DNA of 56,523 nt from an uncultured Bacteroidota bacterium (GTDB lineage Bacteria > Bacteroidota > Bacteroidia > Chitinophagales > Chitinophagaceae): the NCBI GenBank assembly GCA_903887005.1, contig CAISOH010000200.1:1-56523 (forward strand), in the 5' to 3' direction. The translations under genes and the position numbers were made by a program. Below, piece by piece: positions 1-8,748 of the stretch. The notes below the pieces were generated by a model. The model did not search any database and was not told the DNA's origin. It saw only the letters and a program-made list of their open reading frames with translations. Every line of letters begins with the position of its first letter. The stretch's first letter is position 1.

Positions 1-163
1 CTAAGATATTTCGCCCTTTCAGGGCTTACCGGTGTTCTTTCATTTAACCGATGGGCGTTGCCCATCGCTAAGATATTTCGCCCTTTCAGGGCTTACCGGT
101 GTTCTTTCATTTAACCGATGGGCGTTGCCCATCGCTATTCATATTTTGCCCTTTCAGGGCTTA
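1..163. repeat. 67-bp tandem repeat, two full copies and a partial third
   Basis: Positions 1-67 are repeated without change at 68-134, and a diverged partial copy begins at 135. Each unit holds two hairpins: a 13-base one (GCCCT-TTC-AGGGC) and a 19-base one (CGATGGGC-GTT-GCCCATCG). The array touches the left edge of the window, so more copies may lie outside. The unit lacks unique spacers, so this is not a CRISPR. Confidence 0.9.
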
Positions 164-680
164 AGTCAATGACATTGCTCCTCGCCGGATAAAATTGTGC
201 AAAGAAATCATCTGGTAAATGATGTAGAATGCCCGGGGGCATTAATATGAATAGCCACCGGTGAAACCGGTGGAAATGTAATCCGGCATTTCAACTCCGA
301 ATGGAGGTTGAACTTATCACGCCTGATATTTCCTGGAAATCATTCAACCCATCCGGGTCAATGTCATTGACTTAATGTGAAATAATGTCACCCACTTCGG
401 GGTTTTGCAACTGTAAATTATTGATTTTACTATAATAATGCCATCCCTATCGGGATTATTTTGCTTAAGTGAATGACATTGCCATCCGGGTTGTATTAAA
501 TTGCCGCACAGACCGTGGGTTTCACCCACGGCTATTCAGATTTAAGCCCTTCGGGCTACCAACCTTTTTCTTTAAAATTTATCTATTAAAAAGCCCAACG
601 GGCTATAATGTGAATAACTCCCGGCGCAACCGGGGGCACGTAACATAACGCCCAATCAACCCTGAAGAGGTTGAATAAAA
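163..680. repeat. Cluster of short REP-like hairpins
   Basis: Non-coding stretch packed with small inverted repeats of different stem sequence. Clear ones are CCACCGGT-GAA-ACCGGTGG (near 254-272), CCGTGGGT-TTC-ACCCACGG (near 512-530), AGCCC-TTC-GGGCT (near 546-558) and AGCCC-AAC-GGGCT (near 591-604). Weaker, decayed ones lie near 293-316, 391-404, 440-456, 617-636 and 654-673. A word resembling AAGTCAATGACATTG occurs at 163-177, 467-481 and, inverted, 359-375. Open frames here are interrupted by these repeats and look spurious. The neighbouring transposase remnant suggests a REP/RAYT-type system. Confidence 0.75.
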
Positions 681-869
681 TGTTTTGAATATTTTGTCGC
701 TGTATTTAAAAAGATTTATAACTTTTACCTTCCAAACCAAAATGAAATGAGCTACCGGCAAATTTTTTATCAAATTGTTTTTGGAACAAAAAACCGGGAG
801 GCAACTATTGTTGAGGCTCACTGTAGCGAACTATACTTGCAGCGGGGTGAAATAGTGCAAAAAATATCA

Positions 870-943
870 CGCAAAGCTCGCAAAGTACGCAAAGGGTAAT
901 TATTTTAAAATGAGCATATTATATAAAAAACAAGGACGCAAAG
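870..943. repeat. CGCAAAG short-word repeat, 9-base period
   Basis: CGCAAAG occurs at 870, 879 and 888 with exact 9-base spacing, and again at 937. The same word clusters at 7654-7704 and, on the other strand, around 49341-49415, so it is a family of short-word intergenic repeats. No function can be assigned. Confidence 0.7.
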
Positions 944-1020
944 CCTAAATAATAAATGCACTAATTTATTCCGTTTAAAGTATATATAAATACATTTGGG
1001 GGATAATAAAAAATAATAAA

Positions 1021-1342
1021 TGCAAATTGTACCGCATCAATGGAATTGAAGACCATATTCATATTTTCTCTGATCTTCATCCTTCCATTTCGCTTGCCGA
1101 TTATGTTAAGGACATAAAAGTTGCCAGTAGTTTATGGATGAAGGAGAGCGGTAAATTTCCTGAATTTAATGGCTGGCAGGATGGTTATGGAGCTTTTACA
1201 TATTCCATCAGTGAAAAAGACAGGGTAATTAATTACATTAAAAAATCAAAAGGAACATCATAAAACAGAAAATTTCTATGACGAATACAAGAGGTTACTC
1301 ATAGAGCATGGCGTTGACTTTGATGAAAAATATTTATTGTGA
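1021..1342 (+). pseudogene. Remnant of REP-associated tyrosine transposase (Y1/IS200-like), truncated and frameshifted
   Basis: The readable part carries the HUH metal-binding motif (DHIHIF) near its start, followed by the SISLADYVKDIK and NGWQDGYGAFTYS stretches typical of IS200-like TnpA/RAYT proteins, with the usual catalytic-Tyr region. About 40 N-terminal residues that the family has are missing, with no start codon in a sensible place. After ...NYIKK the frame is lost: one extra A in the A-run near 1240-1246 gives a stop at 1263. Reading on in the other frame restores the family C-terminus (EHHKTENFYDEYKRLL...) to a stop at 1340-1342. Two lesions make it a clear pseudogene, lying beside REP-like hairpins as expected for a RAYT. 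Confidence 0.85.
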
Positions 1343-1970
1343 TGGGCTATTGCCGGACGATATGCAATCCCCGAATTAAGGTTGAACGTAAATGCAAAAC
1401 AGAACCGGGCTGTTGCCGGCGCTATTTAAAGTAAAGCCTTTCAGGCTGTTAAATTCAACACACATTTTATGCCGTATATAGTATAACGTATCATTTCAGT
1501 GATATTTTGCGGCATTTTTTGTTGTTATTTGATATATATAACAATTAGTACTGCAATATGCGCTTTATAATTTATTGCGTTAAATCATTTATCTGATAAA
1601 AAAAATAATTGTGAATATTTTTTAATTAAACTTTGATAATCCCAAAAAGGCGCCGAAACAATCGCTCAATCATTAACTTTTTGTTAACAATTAAATTCGT
1701 TAAAATCATCTGATTTTTTCTTACTATTGTATTGGATTCATATATTTTGTTGTTTTTTCTAAAAAAAATTATTGTTGGCTGCTGTTTTTCAGCGCAGGAG
1801 TAATTAAACTGAAAACAAGTATTTGAATTTGAGATTTAGGCGAAAGGTGCGACAGATGGGCAAGCAGGAGGATCTGAATAGCAAGTAGTGAGGTCATTAA
1901 AATTAAGTTTTAGTTATTGTTGCAGTAATTCCAAACCTTTTAATCAGACATTTATTAAACAAGTACAATT
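1343..1970. other. Intergenic region upstream of the first giant adhesin gene
   Basis: No gene is visible. A last triloop hairpin (AGCCT-TTC-AGGCT) sits at 1435-1447, with a decayed GC-rich one just before it. The remaining 500 bases are very AT-rich. This must hold the promoter of the 1803-aa gene, but no full TTTG/TAnnTTTG pair at convincing spacing was found. Confidence 0.6.
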
Positions 1971-4900
1971 ATGAAACGATTCTACCTTTCTAAACTGATT
2001 ATCCTTTTAGCCCTTCTATCAGGATCGAATGTGAGCGTTTTTGCTCAAAGCACTACCTTTAGTTATACAGGTAGCGGCCCCCAGTACTATACCGTTCCGG
2101 CGGGAGTAACTTCCGTTAATATTGACGCCAGGGGTGCATCGGGCGGAAACTCGAACTATGGTTATGGTAACGGGGGAAAAGGTGGCCGTGTCCAGTGTAA
2201 TTTAACTGTTACCCCAGGGCAGGTACTCAACATTTATGTAGGGGGTACCGGCACATCAGGAAATGGCGGTTACGGCACCAATTTCGCAGGTGGTTATAAT
2301 GGCGGCGGCATGGCAGGTTATGCCTATTATGGCTGCGGCGGTGGTGGTATGAGTGATGTTCGTACAGCGGGCGTGGCATTTCCTTCTAATGCGGTAGTAG
2401 TTGCCGGCGGCGGCGGCGGCTCTGGCGGAGCATATAGTTCTAACAGCAGCAATGGCGGTGATGGCGGTGGCCTTACCGGTAAAGGCGGACAATGGAATAA
2501 TGGCACATCATGCGCATGTTATAGCCCTACCGGAGGTACGCAAAGCAGTCCCGGTAGTAATGGTACTTGCTGGGGTGGTACTGCAACACAGCCAACTGGT
2601 GGTACAGGTTACTATTATGCAGGCGGCGGCGGCGGCGGCTGGTATGGCGGCGGCGGCGGTTATTATTATGCCGGCGGCGCGGGTGGTTCTTCTTATCCGG
2701 CTGCAAATGGCGGAAACATTTCTGCGCTTTCACATACTCAGGGATACAATAGCGGCAATGGTTCTGTTGTCATTTGTCCCGGCCCGATAGCAGGTACAAT
2801 TACAGGTTCTCATACAGTTTGCCCCGGCGGATCTACAACAACACTCACGGATGTGACTGGTGTAGCAGGCGGCGTTTGGACAAGCAGTAATGCTTCTGTA
2901 GCAAGTATAGGTGCCTCATCAGCAATTGTTACCGGTATTTTACCAGGCACAACTACGATTAGTTATACAGTTACCAGTGCATGTGCATCCGGTACTGCAA
3001 TCTTCACTGTGACAGTATTGCCTAAACCTACTGTTTATAATGTAACATCCGCAGGCAGCGCTTACTGTTTAGGCAGTGCAGGTGTTGATGTCGGTACAGA
3101 CGGGTCTGACGTTGGTACCAGCTACCAGTTATACCTTAACGGTGTAGCTGTTGTTACTCCTCCACCAGTTACAATTTCCGGCACAGGCGCTCCTCTTGAT
3201 TTTGGGAACAGAACAGTTACAGGTACCGGCACTTATACGGTAAAGGCAACTATAGTAAGTTCTGGCTGTGCAGTTAATTTAAATGGCAGTGCGTTTTTAT
3301 TCTCTAATCCTTTGCCAAATATTTATACATTATCAGCTGGTGGTACCGCTTATTGTGCAGGCCCACCCGTTTATCATGTTACTCTTAATACTTCAGATGC
3401 AGGCATCAGTTATGAATTATTCAAAGGTGGAGTTTCGACCGGCATTATTATGGCAGGTTCTGGTACTGCTATTGACTTCGGAGCACAGCCTAATGGAACA
3501 TATACAGCGGTTGCTACCAACAATACCACTTCATGTACCAGCAATATGGCAGGTTCTCCAACCATTTCTGTTAACCCTTTGCCTGTTGCTTACAATGTGA
3601 CTTCCGTAGGGACTAGTTTTTGCGCAGGCGGTACAGGTGTTCCTGTTGGACTGAGCGGTTCCACTTCAGGCGTTAGTTACCAGTTATACCTGGGCGCTAT
3701 GGCAGTAGGACTTCCTGTTAACGGTACAGGCAGCGCCATAAATTTTGGCCTGCAACCACTCGCCGGCATATATACAGTTGTAGCTACAAACACAACTACC
3801 CTTTGTACTAATAATATGACAGGCAGCATTACCGTTAAGATCAATCCGCTGCCTAATATTTATACGGTAACAGGCGGTGGCAGTTTCTGTGCAACCGGCA
3901 CCGGTTTACATGTTGGCCTGAGCTCATCTGATGTTGGTATCAGTTACCAGCTATACCTTGGCGGCGTTCCTGTAGCAGGCGCAATAAAAACAGGTACAGG
4001 TTCTTCGCTTGATTTTGGATTAAAAACCTCAGCGGGTAATTATACCGTAGTTGCAACAAACTCAACTACCGGATGCCAGAATAATATGTCAGGCACTGTT
4101 TCTATCGCGGTTAATCCGCTTCCTTCTGTTTATACGGTATCCGCTCCGGGTGGCGGCAGCAGTTTTTGCGCAGGTGGATCTGGTATTCATGTTACTTTGA
4201 GCTATTCTGATATTGGAGTAAATTATCAGTTATATATTGGAGCTTCAATGGTTGGAGGCCCTGTTGCGGGTTCCGGCGCTATGATTGATTTCGGGCCGCA
4301 ATTTGCCGCAGGTACTTATACGGTAAAAGCAACAAATATTACTACTACCTGTACCAATAATATGGCAGGCAGTGTTGTGATTAGTATTAGTCTTCCTCCG
4401 GCCCTTCATATGGTAAATGGCGGTGGTAATTATTGCTCCGGCACTTCAGGGCTGCCTGTAGGTCTGGATGGCTCTAATTTTGGTATTTCATACCAGTTAT
4501 ACAATGCTGGTACTCCGGTGGGTTCTCCTGTTTCAGGTACCGGTTCCGCTTTCACTTTCGGACCGCAAACACTTTCCGGTAATTATACAGTTATTGGTAC
4601 AAATCTGGTAACCGGATGTACCAGTACTATGACAGGCAGCACAACGATAAACATTAAAGCCTTGCCTAATCCTTATCTTCTTACCGGTGGTGGTGGATAT
4701 TGCACAGGCGCTTCCGGCCCTGATGTTTCCTTGACAGGGTCAGATTTGGGTATCAGCTATCAGTTATTTAATGGTCCCTTACTTGTGGGTGTAATGTCTG
4801 GTACCGGTTCTCCGCTTGATTTTGGTTATAAGACAGGTGTGGGAACCTATACAGTAAAAGCGTCAAATACGCTGACTACCTGTAGTACTATTATGCCTGG

Positions 4901-7382
4901 AACAGCTACCATAAGTATGAATCCACAGCCAAACGTTTATACAGTTATGGGTGGTGGTAATTATTGCACAGGCGGTATAGGAGCTGACGTCAGCTTATCT
5001 TATTCAAACATTGGAATCAATTATCAATTAGTACTCGGCGGAGTTACAAATATTGGAGGTGCTGTAATGGGAACAGGCGGTCCGCTTGACTTTGGTTATC
5101 AGCCTGCAACAGGCAATTATACTGTAGTTGCCACCAATGCTTCGACCGGTTGTACAAAAAATATGACGGGTAGCGTTAACGTTAATTCAACTGCATTACC
5201 TACTCCTTATGCTGTAACAGTTACCAACGGCGGTAATTATTGCGCAGGCGGAACAGGTGTAGATGTTGGTTTAGCTTCATCCAATACAGGTATCCTTTAC
5301 CAGTTGTATAATGGTACTACTCTTGTCGGGGCTGCAAAAATAGGTACCGGCGCTGCACTTGATTTTGGCATTAAAACTGTTCCGGGTACTTATTCCGTAC
5401 TTGCAACAAACGCTGTTACAGGTTGTACAATGAATATGACCGGCAGTATTACTATTACCATCAATCCATTGCCGAATGCTTATTCTGTAACCGGCGGTGG
5501 CAGCTATTGCGACCTCGGTTCCGGTATTAATGTCCTTTTAAGCAATTCCGATAATGGCGTTTCTTACCAGTTATTATATAAAGGTGTTCCTGTTGTTGGC
5601 GGAAACCAGGCAGGTAATGGCAGCGCTGTAAACTTTGGTTTGCAAACGGGTGTTGGCGTCTATACAGTAGTTGCTACTGACGGAACAACCGGTTGCACCG
5701 GAAATATGTCTGGCAGTGCAGTTGTGGCAACTTATCCTTTGCCTAATGTTTATACGGTTACAGGCGGCGGAAATTATTGCTCCGGTGGTTCAGGCGAACA
5801 CGTTACCCTGAGTGGTTCCCAGGCAGGGATTACCTACAATCTGAAATATAACGGTTATCCTATTGGCGGGCCGAATTCAGGTACAGGAGGAGTTATTGAT
5901 TTAGGCACTTACATGGTTGCCGGTAATTATTCCATAGTGGCGGTTGATAATACTACCGGCTGCACTGATACTATGTTCTCAAACGCAGTTATAGGTATTA
6001 ATCCTCTTCCTGATGTGGATACAGTAACCGGTGGTGGTAATTATTGTTCCGGTGGTTCAGGTATCAGCGTTGGCCTCAATGCTTCCGCTACAACCGTTAA
6101 ATACCAGTTATACCATGGTGGTTCTGCAATAGGTTCCCCGATTTTAGGAACAGGGTCTTTGCTTAATTTTGGTTTGCAGACTGCCGCAGGCACTTATACA
6201 GTAAAAGCTATTGATGTGCTTACTACCTGTACTAGTGATATGGCCCTGGATGCAAAAATATTTATTAACCCGTTGAATGTTCCTGCAGTGACAATATCTG
6301 CTCCTGCCTTAACAGTTTGTGAAGGCACAGTAGTTAACTATTCTACTACAGTAGTGAACGGAGGTACTGCACCGACTTATCAGTGGAGTGTTGGTGGTAC
6401 TGCAATTTCCGGTGAAACTAATAGTACATATAGCGGAACTCCTAACAACCTGGATGTTGTTTCTGTTGCAATGACCAGTAACGAAACCTGTCTTTCAATG
6501 CCGGTTGCAAGTGATGCGGTAACAATGTCGGTTAACCCGACTACCACACCTTCTGTAACTATTATGGCAGATCCGGGTAATACAGTATGTAAAGGAACAC
6601 CTGTAACTTATACAGCGGCAGTTTCCAATGCAGGCCTGGCTCCTACGTATTCATGGACACAGGGTGGTGTTCCGGTAAGCACAGGTATCTTTACTACATT
6701 GATGCCTGTTAATGGCGAGGTGATTTCTGTTACAGTTACAAGCAGTGATCCATGTCATGCAGTCGCAGATTCTACTGCGGTCAATTCAATGACGATGACA
6801 GTAAACCAACCCACAAAGCCAGCAAATGTTGCGCTTAAGTTTACTCCCGGAACGCAGATTATTGCAGGTACTTTGACTACAGTAACAGCTACTTATACAG
6901 CAGGAAGCGCAGGTGCAAATCCAACTTTTGTGTGGCTGATAAATGGTATTATCGTTAATGGTGAAACAACCAATACGCTGGTTCGCGATGACTTTAACGA
7001 CCATGATTCTGTTACATGCATAGTAATTGGAGATGGAGTTTGCGGTGGTGTTGCTGTATCTGGTTCTAAGAGTATTCTTGTAAGAACTACTACAGGTATC
7101 AATCATGTTACAGGTGTTGCAAGTGATATCAGGGTAGTGCCAAACCCGAATAAGGGTATGTTCTCCATTAAGGGATCATTGGGTACTTCAAATGACCAGG
7201 AAGTGTCTCTTGAAATATCAAATATGCTTGGCCAGGTTGTTTACAGTAATCATGTAACAGCGCATAACGGAATGATTAATGAACAGGTAAAACTCAGTAA
7301 TACATTGGCTAATGGCATGTATTTACTGAATGTTCGTTCAGGAAGTGATATTAGTGTCTTCCATTTCGTGATTGAGCAATAA
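1971..7382 (+). CDS. Giant secreted protein: glycine-rich domain, twelve Cys-bracketed repeats, T9SS sorting domain
   Basis: 1803 aa. Residues 1-26 are a signal peptide ending VFAQ. Residues about 28-265 form a glycine-rich domain with VPAGVTSV, GGKGGRV and poly-Gly runs, resembling the ALK/LTK-type glycine-rich domain found in many bacterial surface proteins. A Big2-like domain follows, then about 350-1432 holds twelve homologous units of roughly 83-92 aa, each with a YC..G motif near the start, SYQLY, GTG..LDFG, TYTV.ATN and a second Cys (TGCT.NM), ending NPLPN. The two Cys per unit could form a disulfide. Three further Ig-like domains precede a C-terminal type A T9SS domain (about 1718-1803; VVPNPNKG...NMLGQVVY). 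It is probably exported by T9SS to the cell surface and may be an adhesin. The ligand is unknown. A terminator follows directly. Confidence 0.9.
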   Translation: MKRFYLSKLIILLALLSGSNVSVFAQSTTFSYTGSGPQYYTVPAGVTSVNIDARGASGGNSNYGYGNGGKGGRVQCNLTVTPGQVLNIYVGGTGTSGNGGYGTNFAGGYNGGGMAGYAYYGCGGGGMSDVRTAGVAFPSNAVVVAGGGGGSGGAYSSNSSNGGDGGGLTGKGGQWNNGTSCACYSPTGGTQSSPGSNGTCWGGTATQPTGGTGYYYAGGGGGGWYGGGGGYYYAGGAGGSSYPAANGGNISALSHTQGYNSGNGSVVICPGPIAGTITGSHTVCPGGSTTTLTDVTGVAGGVWTSSNASVASIGASSAIVTGILPGTTTISYTVTSACASGTAIFTVTVLPKPTVYNVTSAGSAYCLGSAGVDVGTDGSDVGTSYQLYLNGVAVVTPPPVTISGTGAPLDFGNRTVTGTGTYTVKATIVSSGCAVNLNGSAFLFSNPLPNIYTLSAGGTAYCAGPPVYHVTLNTSDAGISYELFKGGVSTGIIMAGSGTAIDFGAQPNGTYTAVATNNTTSCTSNMAGSPTISVNPLPVAYNVTSVGTSFCAGGTGVPVGLSGSTSGVSYQLYLGAMAVGLPVNGTGSAINFGLQPLAGIYTVVATNTTTLCTNNMTGSITVKINPLPNIYTVTGGGSFCATGTGLHVGLSSSDVGISYQLYLGGVPVAGAIKTGTGSSLDFGLKTSAGNYTVVATNSTTGCQNNMSGTVSIAVNPLPSVYTVSAPGGGSSFCAGGSGIHVTLSYSDIGVNYQLYIGASMVGGPVAGSGAMIDFGPQFAAGTYTVKATNITTTCTNNMAGSVVISISLPPALHMVNGGGNYCSGTSGLPVGLDGSNFGISYQLYNAGTPVGSPVSGTGSAFTFGPQTLSGNYTVIGTNLVTGCTSTMTGSTTINIKALPNPYLLTGGGGYCTGASGPDVSLTGSDLGISYQLFNGPLLVGVMSGTGSPLDFGYKTGVGTYTVKASNTLTTCSTIMPGTATISMNPQPNVYTVMGGGNYCTGGIGADVSLSYSNIGINYQLVLGGVTNIGGAVMGTGGPLDFGYQPATGNYTVVATNASTGCTKNMTGSVNVNSTALPTPYAVTVTNGGNYCAGGTGVDVGLASSNTGILYQLYNGTTLVGAAKIGTGAALDFGIKTVPGTYSVLATNAVTGCTMNMTGSITITINPLPNAYSVTGGGSYCDLGSGINVLLSNSDNGVSYQLLYKGVPVVGGNQAGNGSAVNFGLQTGVGVYTVVATDGTTGCTGNMSGSAVVATYPLPNVYTVTGGGNYCSGGSGEHVTLSGSQAGITYNLKYNGYPIGGPNSGTGGVIDLGTYMVAGNYSIVAVDNTTGCTDTMFSNAVIGINPLPDVDTVTGGGNYCSGGSGISVGLNASATTVKYQLYHGGSAIGSPILGTGSLLNFGLQTAAGTYTVKAIDVLTTCTSDMALDAKIFINPLNVPAVTISAPALTVCEGTVVNYSTTVVNGGTAPTYQWSVGGTAISGETNSTYSGTPNNLDVVSVAMTSNETCLSMPVASDAVTMSVNPTTTPSVTIMADPGNTVCKGTPVTYTAAVSNAGLAPTYSWTQGGVPVSTGIFTTLMPVNGEVISVTVTSSDPCHAVADSTAVNSMTMTVNQPTKPANVALKFTPGTQIIAGTLTTVTATYTAGSAGANPTFVWLINGIIVNGETTNTLVRDDFNDHDSVTCIVIGDGVCGGVAVSGSKSILVRTTTGINHVTGVASDIRVVPNPNKGMFSIKGSLGTSNDQEVSLEISNMLGQVVYSNHVTAHNGMINEQVKLSNTLANGMYLLNVRSGSDISVFHFVIEQ

Positions 7383-7400
7383 TTAAGATTGTCAGGAATA

Positions 7401-7440
7401 AATCAAATGGCCCCGGTTTTCGGGGTCATTTGATTTTATG
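7401..7440 (+). terminator. Terminator of the 1803-aa gene
   Basis: A 15-bp stem (AATCAAATGGCCCCG at 7401-7415, one G-T pair) closes over a GTTTT loop with 7421-7435, followed by a short T-rich run. It lies 18 bases after the stop codon. Confidence 0.85.
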
Positions 7441-7483
7441 GAAACAGGACATTTTCAGGCATCCTGATTCCGGTAAAACAGAT

Positions 7484-7985
7484 TGGGTAATAGTTATTCC
7501 AATACTCATTCTAAATTAGTCTATCCTCACTTGCCTATAAACCCCGTACCTAAAGGGAGATGTTATCTATTACCCGCATTTTTTTGGACTAATTTATCAC
7601 TGGTATTGGTATTATTCCAATTGGATATCAAATTACGACACGATAGAATTTCCCGCAAAGACGCAAAGGCGCTGTTTCCAATTAACGTTTTTAAGTTCGC
7701 AAAGGCAGATAGTAGCAGATTTTTGACGTTTAAATGGTATTATGCCAATTGGACAATTAAATCACCCAATTGTGAAAATAGTTGCCCCGGAGCTCAGGCT
7801 GGGGGCAATAAATATTAAGTTTGGCTTTGAGCCGAAATATTAATCAGGTGCAGAGAGGTGTTATGCCAATACCAGTGGTAATTTACCCGAAAAATGCGGG
7901 TCGTATAAAACACCTCATTTAGGAGGGCCAGGGTTTACAGGCAAATGAGTTCAGGCTAATTTAAAATGAGTATTGGTATTACTTA
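7484..7985. mobile_element. Foldback element with about 120-base imperfect inverted repeats
   Basis: The left arm (about 7484-7615) and right arm (about 7860-7985) are inverted copies of each other at roughly 75-80% identity by eye, sharing words such as CCAATACCAGTG, AATGCGGGT, TTTAGG, GGCAA.TGAG, CTAATTTA and AATGAGTATTGG. The 240-base centre contains CGCAAAG words at 7654, 7662 and 7698 and two copies of GGTATTAT.CCAATTGGA (about 7607 and 7736). There is no transposase and no credible coding frame. A 111-codon open frame from 7483 simply runs through the repeat. It resembles a MITE or foldback element. Confidence 0.7.
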
Positions 7986-8748
7986 AATCACTGAATATTG
8001 CCGCAATTTCAATCTGCGGATATTTATTCCAAACCCTTGATTTCATTGTATCTGTAAGGATTTCTGAAGTGTAAGTTCAGGCATTATCCGTACCCTCTAT
8101 TAGTTGGCATAATCTGATAGCGATGGGTGTAGCATTGCTTATTGTGAGTCGTAAACCGTGTAGTAACGCTACTATTACCGGGATACTATTATTGTCTTTT
8201 TTTAAGAAAAATAATTTGATTTTGAACTTAAAAAATTTGTTAGTATATTGGGTAAAAATACCCGAAATTTGTTTGTGTATTTGTGGATAAGTGATGCTTT
8301 TTGCGAGAATAAAATGCACTGAGTTGCACATAAAAATCGTTTTTGTTTCTGTAGTAATTGCCTTGTATTAACAAATAAAATACGAAAACATGATATTGAT
8401 TTTAGCCGGAAATTATTAAGAATTAGTGCAAATATTCTTTGACAGTTTCAGTTTTTTATATTAATTTCCGGTTAGTTGTTTTGATGAAAAATTGCTCTTC
8501 ATAAACCCTGTTTGCGGCCTCTGTTTTTGTTGATAATTAATATTTATACCACCTGATTACAGGGAGGAATTGATTGCTGTCAACAAAATAAAAGTCAATG
8601 TGGTAAAGGCTTCAGGCCTTGTTTTCTTTACTTTGAATTATTTACGCTTGAACGATAGAAAGATTTTTTTTTAAAAAAAATAAGCAAAATCGCTTTTGTT
8701 GATTATTTTTTCATTACTTTTCGGCATTGTTTCATAAACTATATTGAT
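7986..8748. other. Intergenic region before the second giant adhesin gene
   Basis: 763 bases of AT-rich DNA without a supported gene. An 84-codon minus-strand frame at 8077-8331 has no family resemblance and no good start. The 5' side of the 8749 gene has TTG and TACTTTTC words around 8698-8722 that could be a weak promoter, but the match is poor. Confidence 0.5.

Noticed and set aside
1-155. Direct repeats resembling a CRISPR array
   Set aside because: The repeat unit is 67 bases, copies are adjacent with no unique spacers, there are only two full copies, and no cas gene is present.
2256-2790. Several long open frames inside the glycine-rich head of the 1803-aa gene
   Set aside because: They are shadows of the Gly-codon-rich sequence; only the main frame has a signal peptide and domains.
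7483-7818. 111-codon open frame on the plus strand
   Set aside because: It runs through the inverted repeat at 7484-7985, has no family resemblance and is explained by repeat sequence.
8077-8331. 84-codon minus-strand frame
   Set aside because: AT-rich intergenic DNA with no recognisable protein pattern or promoter.
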